This document shows positions 1 to 7,897 of a stretch of 64,000 bases of DNA, piece after piece. The DNA lies in the NCBI GenBank assembly GCA_014584315.1, contig JACTNA010000032.1, positions 81,984 through 145,983 of the forward strand, read 5' to 3'. How positions within the stretch are numbered: the stretch's first letter is position 1; every line of letters begins with the position of its first letter. The notes below the pieces were generated by a model, which worked only from the letters and a program-made list of their open reading frames with translations, searched no databases and was not told where the DNA came from. Made by a program: the position numbers and the translations under genes. The DNA comes from Planctomycetota bacterium. GTDB taxonomy: Bacteria > Planctomycetota > Phycisphaerae > Phycisphaerales > UBA1924.

Positions 1-956
1 TGCAGGCCGTCAAGGCCGCGTGCGTGACGCCCGCGCAGTTCACGTCGAAGTACGCCGCCGTCTTCACGGGCAACGACACGTGGAACAAGGTGCCCGTCAG
101 CAGCAGCGAACTCTACCCGTGGGACGCGAAGTCCACGTACGTCCAGAACCCGCCGTTCTTCGAGGGCATGCGCGAGGCCGCGCCGGGCGCGACGCCCATC
201 CGCCGCGCCCGAGTCCTCGCCTACCTCGGCGACAGCGTCACCACCGACCACATCTCCCCCGCCGGCTCCATCGCCGAGAACTCCCCCGCCGGGCAGTACC
301 TCCTCTCGCTCGGCGTGCGCAAGCCGGACTTCAACTCCTACGGCGCGCGCCGCGGCAACGACCGCGTCATGACGCGCGGCACCTTCGCCAATGTCCGCGT
401 CCGCAACCGCATCGCCGCCGGACAGGACGGCGCGATCCCCGAGGGCGGCTGGACCCGCGACTTCACGCGCGGCACGACCCTCGCCGACGCTCCCGTCTGC
501 TGGATCTTCGACGCCGCCGAGCGCTACAAGGCCAAGAACATCCCCCTGGTCGTGCTCGCGGGCAAGGACTACGGCATGGGCTCCAGCCGCGACTGGGCGG
601 CGAAGGGCGCGTTCCTCCTCGGCGTCCGCGCCGTCATCGCCGAGTCCTTCGAGCGCATCCACCGCTCGAATCTCGTCTTCATGGGCGTGCTGCCGCTCGT
701 CTTCAAGGACGGCCAGAGCGCGGCATCGCTCAGCCTCCGCGGCGATGAACTCTTCGACATCCACCTCCCCGACCCCATCGACCCGCGCTGCGACGTCCCC
801 GTCACCGCCACGCGCCCCGACGGTTCCGTCGTCTCCTTCACCTGCCGATGCCGCATCGACACGCCGATCGAGGCCGAGTACTACCGCAACGGCGGCATCC
901 TGCAGACCGTGATCCGCAAGAAACTCAACGAAGCGAAGACCACGGCCGGCGCCTGA
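1..956 (+). CDS. acnA: Aconitate hydratase, C-terminal part (runs in from before the window)
   Basis: This is the last 317 or so codons of an aconitase (citrate to isocitrate, TCA cycle, cytosol, [4Fe-4S] enzyme); the open frame is already running at base 3, so the start and the Fe-S cysteines lie upstream. The visible part is the swivel domain. DSVTTDHISPAGSI near the domain entry and YGMGSSRDWAAKG near residue 190 of the visible part are hallmark aconitase A motifs, the second holding the substrate-binding Ser/Arg. The frame ends with TGA at 954-956. Assignment to the AcnA/IRP1 branch rather than AcnB follows from the C-terminal position of the swivel domain. Confidence 0.95.
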   Translation, partial: QAVKAACVTPAQFTSKYAAVFTGNDTWNKVPVSSSELYPWDAKSTYVQNPPFFEGMREAAPGATPIRRARVLAYLGDSVTTDHISPAGSIAENSPAGQYLLSLGVRKPDFNSYGARRGNDRVMTRGTFANVRVRNRIAAGQDGAIPEGGWTRDFTRGTTLADAPVCWIFDAAERYKAKNIPLVVLAGKDYGMGSSRDWAAKGAFLLGVRAVIAESFERIHRSNLVFMGVLPLVFKDGQSAASLSLRGDELFDIHLPDPIDPRCDVPVTATRPDGSVVSFTCRCRIDTPIEAEYYRNGGILQTVIRKKLNEAKTTAGA

Positions 957-982
957 CTCGTGCCTGCCCGCCTCGTTACAAT
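953..982 (+). promoter_or_regulatory. Possible promoter for the CorA gene
   Basis: CTGACT (953-958), an 18-bp spacer and TACAAT (977-982) fit a housekeeping sigma promoter ahead of the gene at 1073. The -35 box overlaps the end of the aconitase gene. This is motif inspection only. Confidence 0.35.
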
Positions 983-1072
983 CTCCGCTCAATCCCCCTA
1001 CTCCCGCGCCTGCCCCAGAAGGGAGCACTGTCACTTGCCTCGGGCGCGGCCCGGGGAAGACGGAGACGCCAG

Positions 1073-2209
1073 ATGACCAGGCTCCCGCTCAGACTCCGCG
1101 CCCGTGTCCGTCGGCTCACGCGGCCCCCGCGCGGCTCGCCGCCCGGGCTGATCCAGGCCCAGCCGGACGCGCCGCGTCCGAGCCTGCGGGTCATGCGCTT
1201 CAGTGAGGCCAATCTCGAAGAGAGCAGACCCGCATCGGCGGACGTCCCGACGCCGACCCCCGACGCGAGCGTCACCTGGCTCAACATCGACGGCCTCGGC
1301 GACGCCGCCGTCATCCAGCGCATCGGCGAGACCTACCGCTTGCACCCGCTCGCGCTGGAGGACACCGTCAACGTCCACCAGCGGCCCAAGGTCGAGGAGT
1401 ACACGGATGTCCTCTACCTCGTGGTGCGCATGCCCCGCGAGTCCGGCGGCGGCACACTCGACACCGAGCAACTCTCGATCTTCCTCGGCCGGTCGTTCGT
1501 CCTCACCTTCCAGGAGCGCGAGGGCGACTGTCTCGAACCCGTCCGCGAGCGCATCCGCCGCGGCCAGAACCGAGTCCGCCGTTCGGGGCCGGACTTCCTC
1601 GCCTACGCGGTCATCGACGCCGTGCTCGACGCCTACTTTCCCCTCCTCGAGTCCTTCGACGACCATCTCGAGCGGCTGGCCGAGGAGGCGGCCACGAGGC
1701 CGTCCGAGCAGACCATCGTGCGCCTCCAGCAGGTGAAGCACGACCTGCTGACCATCCGCCGCGCCGTCTGGCCGCTGCGCGATGCGCTCACGCAACTCTA
1801 CAGGGGCGAGCACGACCTCATCCGCGCCGAGACGCGGCCGTTCATCCGCGACGCCGCCGACCACGCCTTCCAGATCATGGACCTCGTCGAGACGCAGCGC
1901 GAGATCGCCGCAAGCCTCGTGGACCTCTACCTCTCCACCGTCAACGTTCGCATGAGTGAAGCCATGCGACTCCTCACGATCATCGCCACGATCTTCATCC
2001 CGCTGACGTTCATCGCGGGCATCTACGGCATGAACTTCGACCCCGACGCCTCGCCGTGGAACATGCCCGAACTGCGCTGGGCCTTGGGCTACCCGATCGT
2101 CATGCTCGCTATGGGGGCCATCGCGGTCGCCATGGTCGTCTGGTTCGCGCGCATGGGCTGGCTCCCGAAGCGCCCGCCGAAGCGACGCCGCGAACGCAAC
2201 GCCCCCTGA
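1073..2209 (+). CDS. corA: CorA-type magnesium/divalent cation transporter
   Basis: A 378-residue CorA family channel for Mg2+ (or Co2+/Ni2+), inner membrane, pentameric in known members. A long acidic cytoplasmic domain is followed by two C-terminal membrane helices (about residues 303-323 and 338-360). The signature GMN loop lies at residues 319-321 (YGMNFD) at the end of the first helix, as required for selectivity. I chose ATG 1073 because GGAG sits 7-8 nt upstream and upstream codons read poorly. The C-terminal tail is short and very basic. The basic, Pro-rich first 40 residues are not typical of the family and could be a disordered extension. Confidence 0.92.
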   Translation: MTRLPLRLRARVRRLTRPPRGSPPGLIQAQPDAPRPSLRVMRFSEANLEESRPASADVPTPTPDASVTWLNIDGLGDAAVIQRIGETYRLHPLALEDTVNVHQRPKVEEYTDVLYLVVRMPRESGGGTLDTEQLSIFLGRSFVLTFQEREGDCLEPVRERIRRGQNRVRRSGPDFLAYAVIDAVLDAYFPLLESFDDHLERLAEEAATRPSEQTIVRLQQVKHDLLTIRRAVWPLRDALTQLYRGEHDLIRAETRPFIRDAADHAFQIMDLVETQREIAASLVDLYLSTVNVRMSEAMRLLTIIATIFIPLTFIAGIYGMNFDPDASPWNMPELRWALGYPIVMLAMGAIAVAMVVWFARMGWLPKRPPKRRRERNAP

Positions 2210-2228
2210 CCGCTCGCGAGCGCCCCCC

Positions 2229-2263
2229 ATTTGCTATTTGCTATTTGCTATTTGCCATTTGTC
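2229..2263. repeat. Heptanucleotide tandem repeat, five units of ATTTGCT-like sequence
   Basis: Three exact ATTTGCT units are followed by ATTTGCC and ATTTGTC. This AT-rich patch stands out in a GC-rich window. It overlaps the stop codon and last codons of the SMR gene on the minus strand, so a change in unit number (7 is not a multiple of 3) would shift or extend the C-terminus. Confidence 0.85.
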
Positions 2264-2568
2264 ACCTGCAGCCCCACGATCCCCGCCACGATCAGCCCGA
2301 TGAAGCACAACCGCGCCGGCGTGACCGGCTCCTTCAGGAAGGCGATGCCGAGCGCGACCACGCCGACCGTGCCGATGCCGGTCCACGCCGCGTAGGCCGT
2401 GCCGGCGGGCAGGTCCTTCATGGCCCGCGACAGCAGATAGAAGCTGACGATCATCAGGCCGATGGTGAGCAGGCTGGGGCGCAGGCGCGTCCACCCGTGC
2501 GACTGCTTCATGGTGAACGCCCACCCTGCCTCGAACAGCCCCGCCACGACGAGCATCGCCCACGCCAT
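2248..2568 (-). CDS. SMR-family transporter, SugE/Gdx type guanidinium exporter
   Basis: A 106-residue protein with four predicted membrane helices, the normal size for small multidrug resistance transporters. The conserved membrane Glu is in helix 1 (LFEAGWAF), and helix 3 carries GTAYAAWTGIGTVG. The AWTGIG form and the helix-1 sequence are closer to SugE/Gdx (guanidinium/H+ antiport) than to EmrE. ATG at 2568 has a strong GGGGAGG ribosome site upstream. I looked for a guanidine riboswitch in the short leader and saw none that convinced me. The last codons run into the heptamer repeat at 2229-2263. Confidence 0.88.
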   Translation of the reverse strand: MAWAMLVVAGLFEAGWAFTMKQSHGWTRLRPSLLTIGLMIVSFYLLSRAMKDLPAGTAYAAWTGIGTVGVVALGIAFLKEPVTPARLCFIGLIVAGIVGLQVTNGK

Positions 2569-2658
2569 CGTTCGCCTCCCCGGACGCCGCGCCGACCGGC
2601 GGGCGTGCTTGGAGGAGAGGCTATCGTGCGCGCCCAAGCACCGCCGAGGAGGCCGACC

Positions 2659-3108
2659 ATGCCCGGTATCCCGACCCGCCTTGACCGCTTCGACGCCGCG
2701 ATCGCCGGGTGGATGGACCGGCACGGGCACGGCGCGCACCGCGTCACGCTCGGCGTCTACTTCGCGTGGATGGGACTCCTCAAGGTCTTCGGCCTGAAAA
2801 CCGGCTCCTCGCTGCTCGCGCACACCATCTACTTCGGCTCGCCGGACGTGATGGTGCCGGCGCTCGGCTGGTGGGAGGCGGCGATCGGGCTGACGCTGAT
2901 TGTGCGCCGGTTGAACAGGGTCGCGCTGCTGCTGCTGGCGATCCGCCTGCCGGGGACACTGCTCGCGCTGGTGCTGCGCGCGGACGTCTGCTTCGACCAC
3001 GTCCCGCTCGGGCCGACGCCCGAGGGCCAGTACCTCATCAAGGACCTCATGCTCTTCGCGGCGGCGATGGTGATCGGAGGCACGGTGCGCGCGCACAGGC
3101 CCGTGTGA
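2659..3108 (+). CDS. Small integral membrane protein, DoxX/DUF417-like
   Basis: A 149-residue protein with about four hydrophobic segments. GVYFAWMGLLKVFGLK in helix 1 and YLIKDLMLFAAAMVIGG near the C-terminus resemble DoxX/DUF417 (YkgB/RclC-like) membrane proteins, whose biochemical role is poorly defined. It is divergent from the SMR gene at 2248-2568; the 90-nt space holds a possible -10 box TATCGT (2622-2627). ATG 2659 is preceded by GAGGAGG. The family placement is by motif recollection only. Confidence 0.7.
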   Translation: MPGIPTRLDRFDAAIAGWMDRHGHGAHRVTLGVYFAWMGLLKVFGLKTGSSLLAHTIYFGSPDVMVPALGWWEAAIGLTLIVRRLNRVALLLLAIRLPGTLLALVLRADVCFDHVPLGPTPEGQYLIKDLMLFAAAMVIGGTVRAHRPV

Positions 3109-3389
3109 TGTTCGCCGACCGTCTTGCGAACGCGCATACGAACGCTCTCCGACCCGTTCATCGAGTCTCCCCGCGTGGCGCGTGCGCCAGCCGCGATCCG
3201 CGCCGAACCGGGTAAACACCTTGCCGCGGTGGTGCGTATCGATCGCAACGAGACGGCGAGCAGCGTGCTCGCCCCGGTGTGAGTGGGATCGAGACAGCCA
3301 GGGAACTCCGTCGGATGCGTTTCGGGCGCGATCGGTGCGCGCGTGTCGCACCCGCGGCCGGCCAACGGTCCGGCGACAGGAGACTCGCA

Positions 3390-3899
3390 ATGAAGCGATC
3401 GAAAGCGATCACGGGCGTTCTCGGTGGGGCCGCGATCGGTGCGGCGGTGCTGGCGGGCGTGCCCGAGCCTGCGGGACCCGGCGCGCCGCCTTCGATCGAG
3501 GGGACGTACCGCCTCGTGAAGCGTGAACTGCCCGACGGCACGGTGCTCCGCGCGCCGGAGATCGACGGCCTGCTGACGTTCACGCGGCAGTACCGCAACC
3601 TCAACGCCTACTGGACCACAAGCGACGGCGAGGTCCACTCGATCTCGTCCATCGCCCGCTACACGATCAACGATGAGAACTACTCCGAGGAGAACATCCA
3701 CGTCCTGGTCTTCAACTCGGAGGGCAAGCCCGAACGGGACGCTGAGCGGAACACCGCGACCTCCAGAGTGGAGCGCGAGGGCGACGCGGTCGCCTTCGAC
3801 CTGCCGCTGCGCGGCGAGATGCGGCTGACGTTCAAGAACCGCACGATCACGGCGTCGCGCGAGGGTGAGTTCATCGATCACTGGCAGCGCGTCGAGTAG
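3390..3899 (+). CDS. Lipocalin-like secreted protein, uncharacterised
   Basis: A 169-residue protein with a hydrophobic N-terminus (about residues 5-24, no strong cleavage site). It then reads IEGTYRLVKRELPDG, much like the opening strand of bacterial lipocalin-like domains (G-x-W/Y-R-L). The C-terminal half alternates short beta-strand-like segments, consistent with a small barrel. ATG 3390 follows AGGAG with normal spacing. The gene ends in TAG, showing TAG is a working stop here. The 281 bases before it contain no gene that I can support. No ligand can be inferred. Confidence 0.75.
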   Translation: MKRSKAITGVLGGAAIGAAVLAGVPEPAGPGAPPSIEGTYRLVKRELPDGTVLRAPEIDGLLTFTRQYRNLNAYWTTSDGEVHSISSIARYTINDENYSEENIHVLVFNSEGKPERDAERNTATSRVEREGDAVAFDLPLRGEMRLTFKNRTITASREGEFIDHWQRVE

Positions 3900-4109
3900 G
3901 TCCGACTCTCTCCGGGCTGCCGGGCGCGGGACACTCACCGCGTGTCGGCGGCCCCGGGCGGCCCCGGGCACGAGCGGGGCTGCCCCCGGGGCGCGGGCGA
4001 TCCTTCCCCCGCGCCCCTTTCGCGCGCGGGCGGCATGTCGGATATGCTCTTCCTCGCGGCCGTCCCGCGAGCACGGGCTTGCGTGCCGGACCGCCGGGAG
4101 GAGTCCGCC

Positions 4110-5414
4110 ATGAAGCCCATGATGTCCGCCGTTCTTGCCGCCGCGATTTGCACACCCCTCAAGGCGCAGCCGGGCGCTGCGGCAGCCGCGGACGCGCTCA
4201 ACGCGGTCGAGCGTGCGCAGGGGTGGACGCTGCTGACGGGGCCGGACGGCGCGAAGCACTGGCGCGGGTACCGGCGCGACGCGTTCCCCGGCTCCGGCTG
4301 GACGCTCAGCGAGGGCGTGCTGACGCACGCCGCGGGGGGGGGAGGCGGCGACATCATCACCCGCGAGCAGTTCGGCGACTTCGACCTCACCCTCCAGTAC
4401 CGGACCGCGCCGCGGGCGAACAGCGGGATCATCTACCGCGTCGCCGAGCGCGGCGACTACACGTGGCAGACGGGGCCTGAGTTCCAGATTCTCGACGACC
4501 ACGGGCACAACCTGGCGGGCGATCATCCGCACTCGGCCGGGGCGATGTACGACCTGTTCATCCCGGGCGAGGGGAAGTTGTCGCGCCCGGCCGGCGAGTG
4601 GAACGATGCGAGGGTCGTCATCCGCAACGGTGTGATCCAGCACTGGCTCAACGGGCTGAAGATCGTCGAGGTGCGGGCCTTCGACGAGGGCGGGTCGCCC
4701 ACCGCCGAGTGGGCCGACGCGATCAAGCGGAGCAAGTTCGCGCAGATGCAGGGCTTCGGCGTGCAGCCGCGCGGGCACCTCGCGCTCCAGGATCACGGGG
4801 ACGAGGTCGCCTTCCGCAACGTGCGAGTGCGCGATCTTAACGCGCCGATGCCGGGAGAGATCGCCCTCTTCAACGGTCGCAACCTCGACGGGTGGACGGC
4901 GGTCGGGACCGAGGCCGACAGCGGCACGTGGACCGTCCGCGAAGGCGTGCTGCACTGCTCCGGCGATCCGGCCGGGTACGTCCGAACGACCGAGTCCTAC
5001 ACGAACTTCGTGCTGCGGGTCGAGTGGCGATGGGACCCCGAGACCCGTCAGGCCGGCAACAGCGGCGTGCTTGTGCGCGTCGTCGGCGACGACAAGGTCT
5101 GGCCACGCTCGGTCGAGGCCCAGTTGCACGCCGGGAACGCGGGCGACTTCATCTGCATCGGCGGCACCGAGATCGCCGGCGACCCGGCCCGGACGAGCGG
5201 CCGGCGGATCGTCAAGTCCCACGCCGCCGAGCGGCCTGTCGGCGAGTGGAACGAGTACGAGATCATCGTCAACGGCGGCGAGATCACCCTGATCGTCAAC
5301 GGCGAGGTGCTCAATCGCGGGACCGGGGCCGAGGTCGTCGCCGGCGCGATCGCGCTGCAATCCGAGGGGACGCCGATCCAGTTCCGAAACATCCGGCTCG
5401 TGCCGCTGGAGTGA
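4110..5414 (+). CDS. Secreted protein with two DUF1080 (3-keto-disaccharide hydrolase) domains
   Basis: A 434-residue protein with a signal peptide (MKPMMSAVLAAAICTPLKA) and two tandem DUF1080 concanavalin-like beta-sandwiches, about residues 30-245 and 250-434. Repeated motifs are the opening Leu/Trp strand (GWTLLTG; LFNGRNLDGWTAV), NSGI/NSGV, and the closing RNVRV/RNIRL strand. DUF1080 proteins are abundant in planctomycetes and linked to glycan breakdown. The first domain keeps GPEFQILDDHGH, typical of the family; the second is more divergent. A 9-G tract at 4334-4342 lies inside the gene. A -10-like TATGCT occurs at 4041-4046. Ends 73 nt before the hairpin at 5487. Confidence 0.9.
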   Translation: MKPMMSAVLAAAICTPLKAQPGAAAAADALNAVERAQGWTLLTGPDGAKHWRGYRRDAFPGSGWTLSEGVLTHAAGGGGGDIITREQFGDFDLTLQYRTAPRANSGIIYRVAERGDYTWQTGPEFQILDDHGHNLAGDHPHSAGAMYDLFIPGEGKLSRPAGEWNDARVVIRNGVIQHWLNGLKIVEVRAFDEGGSPTAEWADAIKRSKFAQMQGFGVQPRGHLALQDHGDEVAFRNVRVRDLNAPMPGEIALFNGRNLDGWTAVGTEADSGTWTVREGVLHCSGDPAGYVRTTESYTNFVLRVEWRWDPETRQAGNSGVLVRVVGDDKVWPRSVEAQLHAGNAGDFICIGGTEIAGDPARTSGRRIVKSHAAERPVGEWNEYEIIVNGGEITLIVNGEVLNRGTGAEVVAGAIALQSEGTPIQFRNIRLVPLE

Positions 5415-5486
5415 GCGGACGGAACGCCTGCGCCCCGCAACGGTGCCGCGCGACGAGTCGGCGAGGCCGGAGGCGAGCGCAGGTAA

Positions 5487-5513
5487 ACGGGCCTGCGTAC
5501 GCGGCAGGCCCGT
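5487..5513. terminator. Hairpin between two convergent genes
   Basis: Perfect 10-bp stem ACGGGCCTGC / GCAGGCCCGT with a 7-nt loop, lying between the ends of the convergent genes at 5414 and 5556. On the minus strand it is followed by TTTA, on the plus strand by no T-run. It probably serves both genes, but a U-tract is weak or absent. Confidence 0.5.
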
Positions 5514-5555
5514 CGGGTGGTTGCGTGGTGCGGTGCGCCCCGGAAGGTGCCGGGA

Positions 5556-6263
5556 TCAGCGGCGTCTGCGGCGGGCGAGGAGGCCGCCAGCGAGGGCGAG
5601 TCCGGTCAGCGCGCCGGGCGCGGGCACGACGCCGATCTTGTAGTTGACCTGGATCCAGTTCACGCCCGAGCCGGGCACCTCGAGTCCGAGGTGGAGGACG
5701 TCGATGCCGTTCCAGTGCGCGCCGCCGATGGGATCTTGGATGGTGGGGTCTGAGTACGCGGTCTGTCCGCCGTCGGTGCTGTAGTTGATGACGTACTCGG
5801 TCCAGGAGACGTGGGAGACCCAGCCCTTCCAGTCGATGCCGTTCCCGTCGCCGCCGAGTTCGTAGGAGAAGGCCTGAACCGTGTGCCCGTCGACCTGCGT
5901 GCCGACCGGGACGAACTGCTTGCCGTTGCGCGAGCGGATGACGAGCTGGACGAAGTGTCCCTGAGGGTTGACGACCTCGTACCAGGCGGCTTCGAGAACG
6001 TCCTCCTGGCTCGGGTTTGGCACCGTGTTGGTGCCGATGGAGTAGAACTTCGGGTCGTCGAAGGTGCTCACGGGAACCGGGGCGTCACCCTCGGAGTTGA
6101 GCGTGCGGAACTGACCGCCCGCGAACCCCACGAGCGACACGGTCGCGACCGAGTTGTTCGCGACGGCGTCCGAGGTGCGGTCGCCGTAGTGGTCGTCCTG
6201 AGCGGATGCGCCGCCGGCGAAGCAGGCCGCGGCCACGAGGAAGGATGCATGTGTCCGGCGCAT
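5556..6263 (-). CDS. PEP-CTERM-like exported protein
   Basis: A 235-residue secreted protein. The N-terminus is a clear signal peptide (residues 1-23, ending GGASAQ). The C-terminus has the tripartite sorting signal: VPAPGALTGLALAGG (Pro-containing motif and hydrophobic helix) followed by LLARRRRR. Such tails are processed by exosortase-type enzymes in other bacteria; no exosortase is in this window. The body is Gly/Asp/Ser-rich with beta character and no domain that I recognise. ATG 6263 has GGAGG upstream. The 'VPAP' form in place of VPEP is common in planctomycetes. Confidence 0.85.
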   Translation of the reverse strand: MRRTHASFLVAAACFAGGASAQDDHYGDRTSDAVANNSVATVSLVGFAGGQFRTLNSEGDAPVPVSTFDDPKFYSIGTNTVPNPSQEDVLEAAWYEVVNPQGHFVQLVIRSRNGKQFVPVGTQVDGHTVQAFSYELGGDGNGIDWKGWVSHVSWTEYVINYSTDGGQTAYSDPTIQDPIGGAHWNGIDVLHLGLEVPGSGVNWIQVNYKIGVVPAPGALTGLALAGGLLARRRRR

Positions 6264-6597
6264 GGAGCGTACCTCCTGCCCGATCCGCCCGGCCGAACGC
6301 ACCGCCGGGGGGAGGAAGCGCGGGTTGCGGTCCGACGACCGCCGCCCGACGCAGCGGAACGGGTCTGTCTCGGAAGGTACACCACACATCCGGCGCGGCC
6401 AGCAAAGGCGCAAGAAATCGAACACACGGCACGCGCGCTACGCCCGGAACGACCCGCCACGGGGGGGGCAGAGGACCGGAAAACGCGTGCGGGGGCGATT
6501 GCGCGGGGGCGCGGAAAATCGCCGCCCCCGCCTTGCATTCCGGCGAACGTGTGGCATGGTTGTCGGGCGGAGAAGGTGCGCGCCGACCGCTTCGCGG
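6264..6597. other. 334-nt gap between two minus-strand genes
   Basis: No open frame here looks real. The only structures are a G-rich potential hairpin on the minus strand (about 6491-6530, GGGGGC arms) and a small GACCGC-TTC-GCGGTC hairpin at 6585-6599 over the stop codon of the next gene. Either may end transcription of the epimerase-like gene; neither has a long U-tract. The promoter of the PEP-CTERM gene must lie here, but I cannot place it. Confidence 0.4.
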
Positions 6598-7785
6598 TCA
6601 ACCGCCGTCGCGCTCCGCCAGCGCCTTGAGCGCGGCGGCCTCGCGGTCGGCGGTGATGCCGGCACGGAGCCGTGCGCGGCGTTCCTCGGGCTGCGCGTTC
6701 CACCAGGCGAGCGTGTCCTTGGCGGTGGCGACGGCCGGGCGGAAAGCGAGGCCCGCTGCCAGCGCGCGGGCGCAACTCCGCTGCCCGAACCCCAATGTTT
6801 CACCCTCCGGCGGCAGCCAGACCGGCATGTCGCTCCACCCGGAGACGCCCTGCTCGCGCAGGAAGGCGGCGTCGGCCCAACGGAAGTTCGCGTCGCTGCC
6901 GGATGCTTCCTTGCAGGCGTCCAGCAGGGCGCCGATGCCCATGCCGCCGGCCGGGCCGAGGGCATTGAAGACGCCGAAGGTCCGCTGCTCGACGAGGTGC
7001 ACCAGCCACTCGCCCAGGTCGCGCACGTCGATGATCTGCACCGGGTCGTTGGGCGTGCCTGGGGCGAGGACGTCGCCGCCGCGGGCGACCCGGACGGGCC
7101 AGTACGTGAATCGGTCGGTCGGGTCGCCGGGGCCGACGATCAGTCCCGGTCGGACGATCGTCGCCTTGCCGGGCATCTTCGCCTCGGCGGCCTGCTCGCA
7201 GAGCGCCTTGAGCGGGCCGTAACTCTCCCCCGTCACCTGCTCGACGGTGGCGTCGGGGATCGTGCCGACCGGAGCGTTCTCGTCCGCGTTCGGCTCGGCG
7301 TGCGAGGCATAGACGGAGACGGTCGAGATCAGCATGTACTGCCCGACGCGCCCAGAGAGCAGTTCCGCGGACGCGTTCACAACCCGAGGGAAGTACGCGG
7401 ACGTGTCGATCACGGCGTCCCACTCGCCCTCGCGCAGTTGCGTCAGGCCCATCGGATTGTCCGGTCCCGGTTCGCCCGATTCATCGGCGAGCCGGCGAGG
7501 ATCCCGGTTCCCGTGCCGTTTCTCGACACGCTCGCGCCCTTCGAACGTGTGCCCCGTGCGCTGCTCCGTTCGACCCCGGTTGAACAGGGTGAGCGAGTGG
7601 CCGTGTGCGAGGGCGGCCTCGACGATCGCGGGACCGAGAAAGCCGGTCCCGCCCAGAATCAGGATGCGCAGCGGCTTGGCGACGACAGCACCTGTGCGCA
7701 CGCCCAGCGCGGGCGCGACCCCGAGGGCGAGGCCGGCCGAGAGCGCGGCCGAGGTTTGCAGGAACTCGCGTCGAGTGGTGGACAT
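6598..7785 (-). CDS. Tat-exported NAD(P)-dependent epimerase/dehydratase-like protein
   Basis: A 395-residue atypical/extended SDR protein. The first residues, TTRREFLQTSAALSAGLALG, are a twin-arginine (Tat) signal, so it should cross the membrane folded and probably with its nucleotide bound. The Rossmann motif LILGGTGFLGPAIVEAAL follows at about residues 42-60. The usual catalytic Tyr-x3-Lys appears as SYGPLKALCE. The mid region (STVSVYASH) and VRPGLIVGPGDPTDRF match isoflavone-reductase/NAD-epimerase-like SDRs. GGAGA precedes ATG 7785. Substrate unknown; periplasmic SDRs with Tat signals are frequent in planctomycetes. Confidence 0.85.
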   Translation of the reverse strand: MSTTRREFLQTSAALSAGLALGVAPALGVRTGAVVAKPLRILILGGTGFLGPAIVEAALAHGHSLTLFNRGRTEQRTGHTFEGRERVEKRHGNRDPRRLADESGEPGPDNPMGLTQLREGEWDAVIDTSAYFPRVVNASAELLSGRVGQYMLISTVSVYASHAEPNADENAPVGTIPDATVEQVTGESYGPLKALCEQAAEAKMPGKATIVRPGLIVGPGDPTDRFTYWPVRVARGGDVLAPGTPNDPVQIIDVRDLGEWLVHLVEQRTFGVFNALGPAGGMGIGALLDACKEASGSDANFRWADAAFLREQGVSGWSDMPVWLPPEGETLGFGQRSCARALAAGLAFRPAVATAKDTLAWWNAQPEERRARLRAGITADREAAALKALAERDGG

Positions 7786-7897
7786 GGTTCGTCTCCGGAT
7801 GAGGGCGGACAGCGGGTGTGTATCGCCCGGCGCGGGCGGGGTTGCATCGTACCGGGTGGCGTGACGCTATCGTGCCCGTTCATGCGAAGGAGGGTTC

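Noticed and set aside
2569..2658. Guanidine riboswitch ahead of the SMR/Gdx gene
   Set aside because: No paired ACGR-loop hairpins or ykkC core could be seen in this 90-nt space.
2829..5360. Very long open frame on the minus strand (about 840 codons)
   Set aside because: It lies opposite two well-supported genes, is rich in Arg/Ala/Asp as expected of a GC-rich shadow frame, and has no domain.
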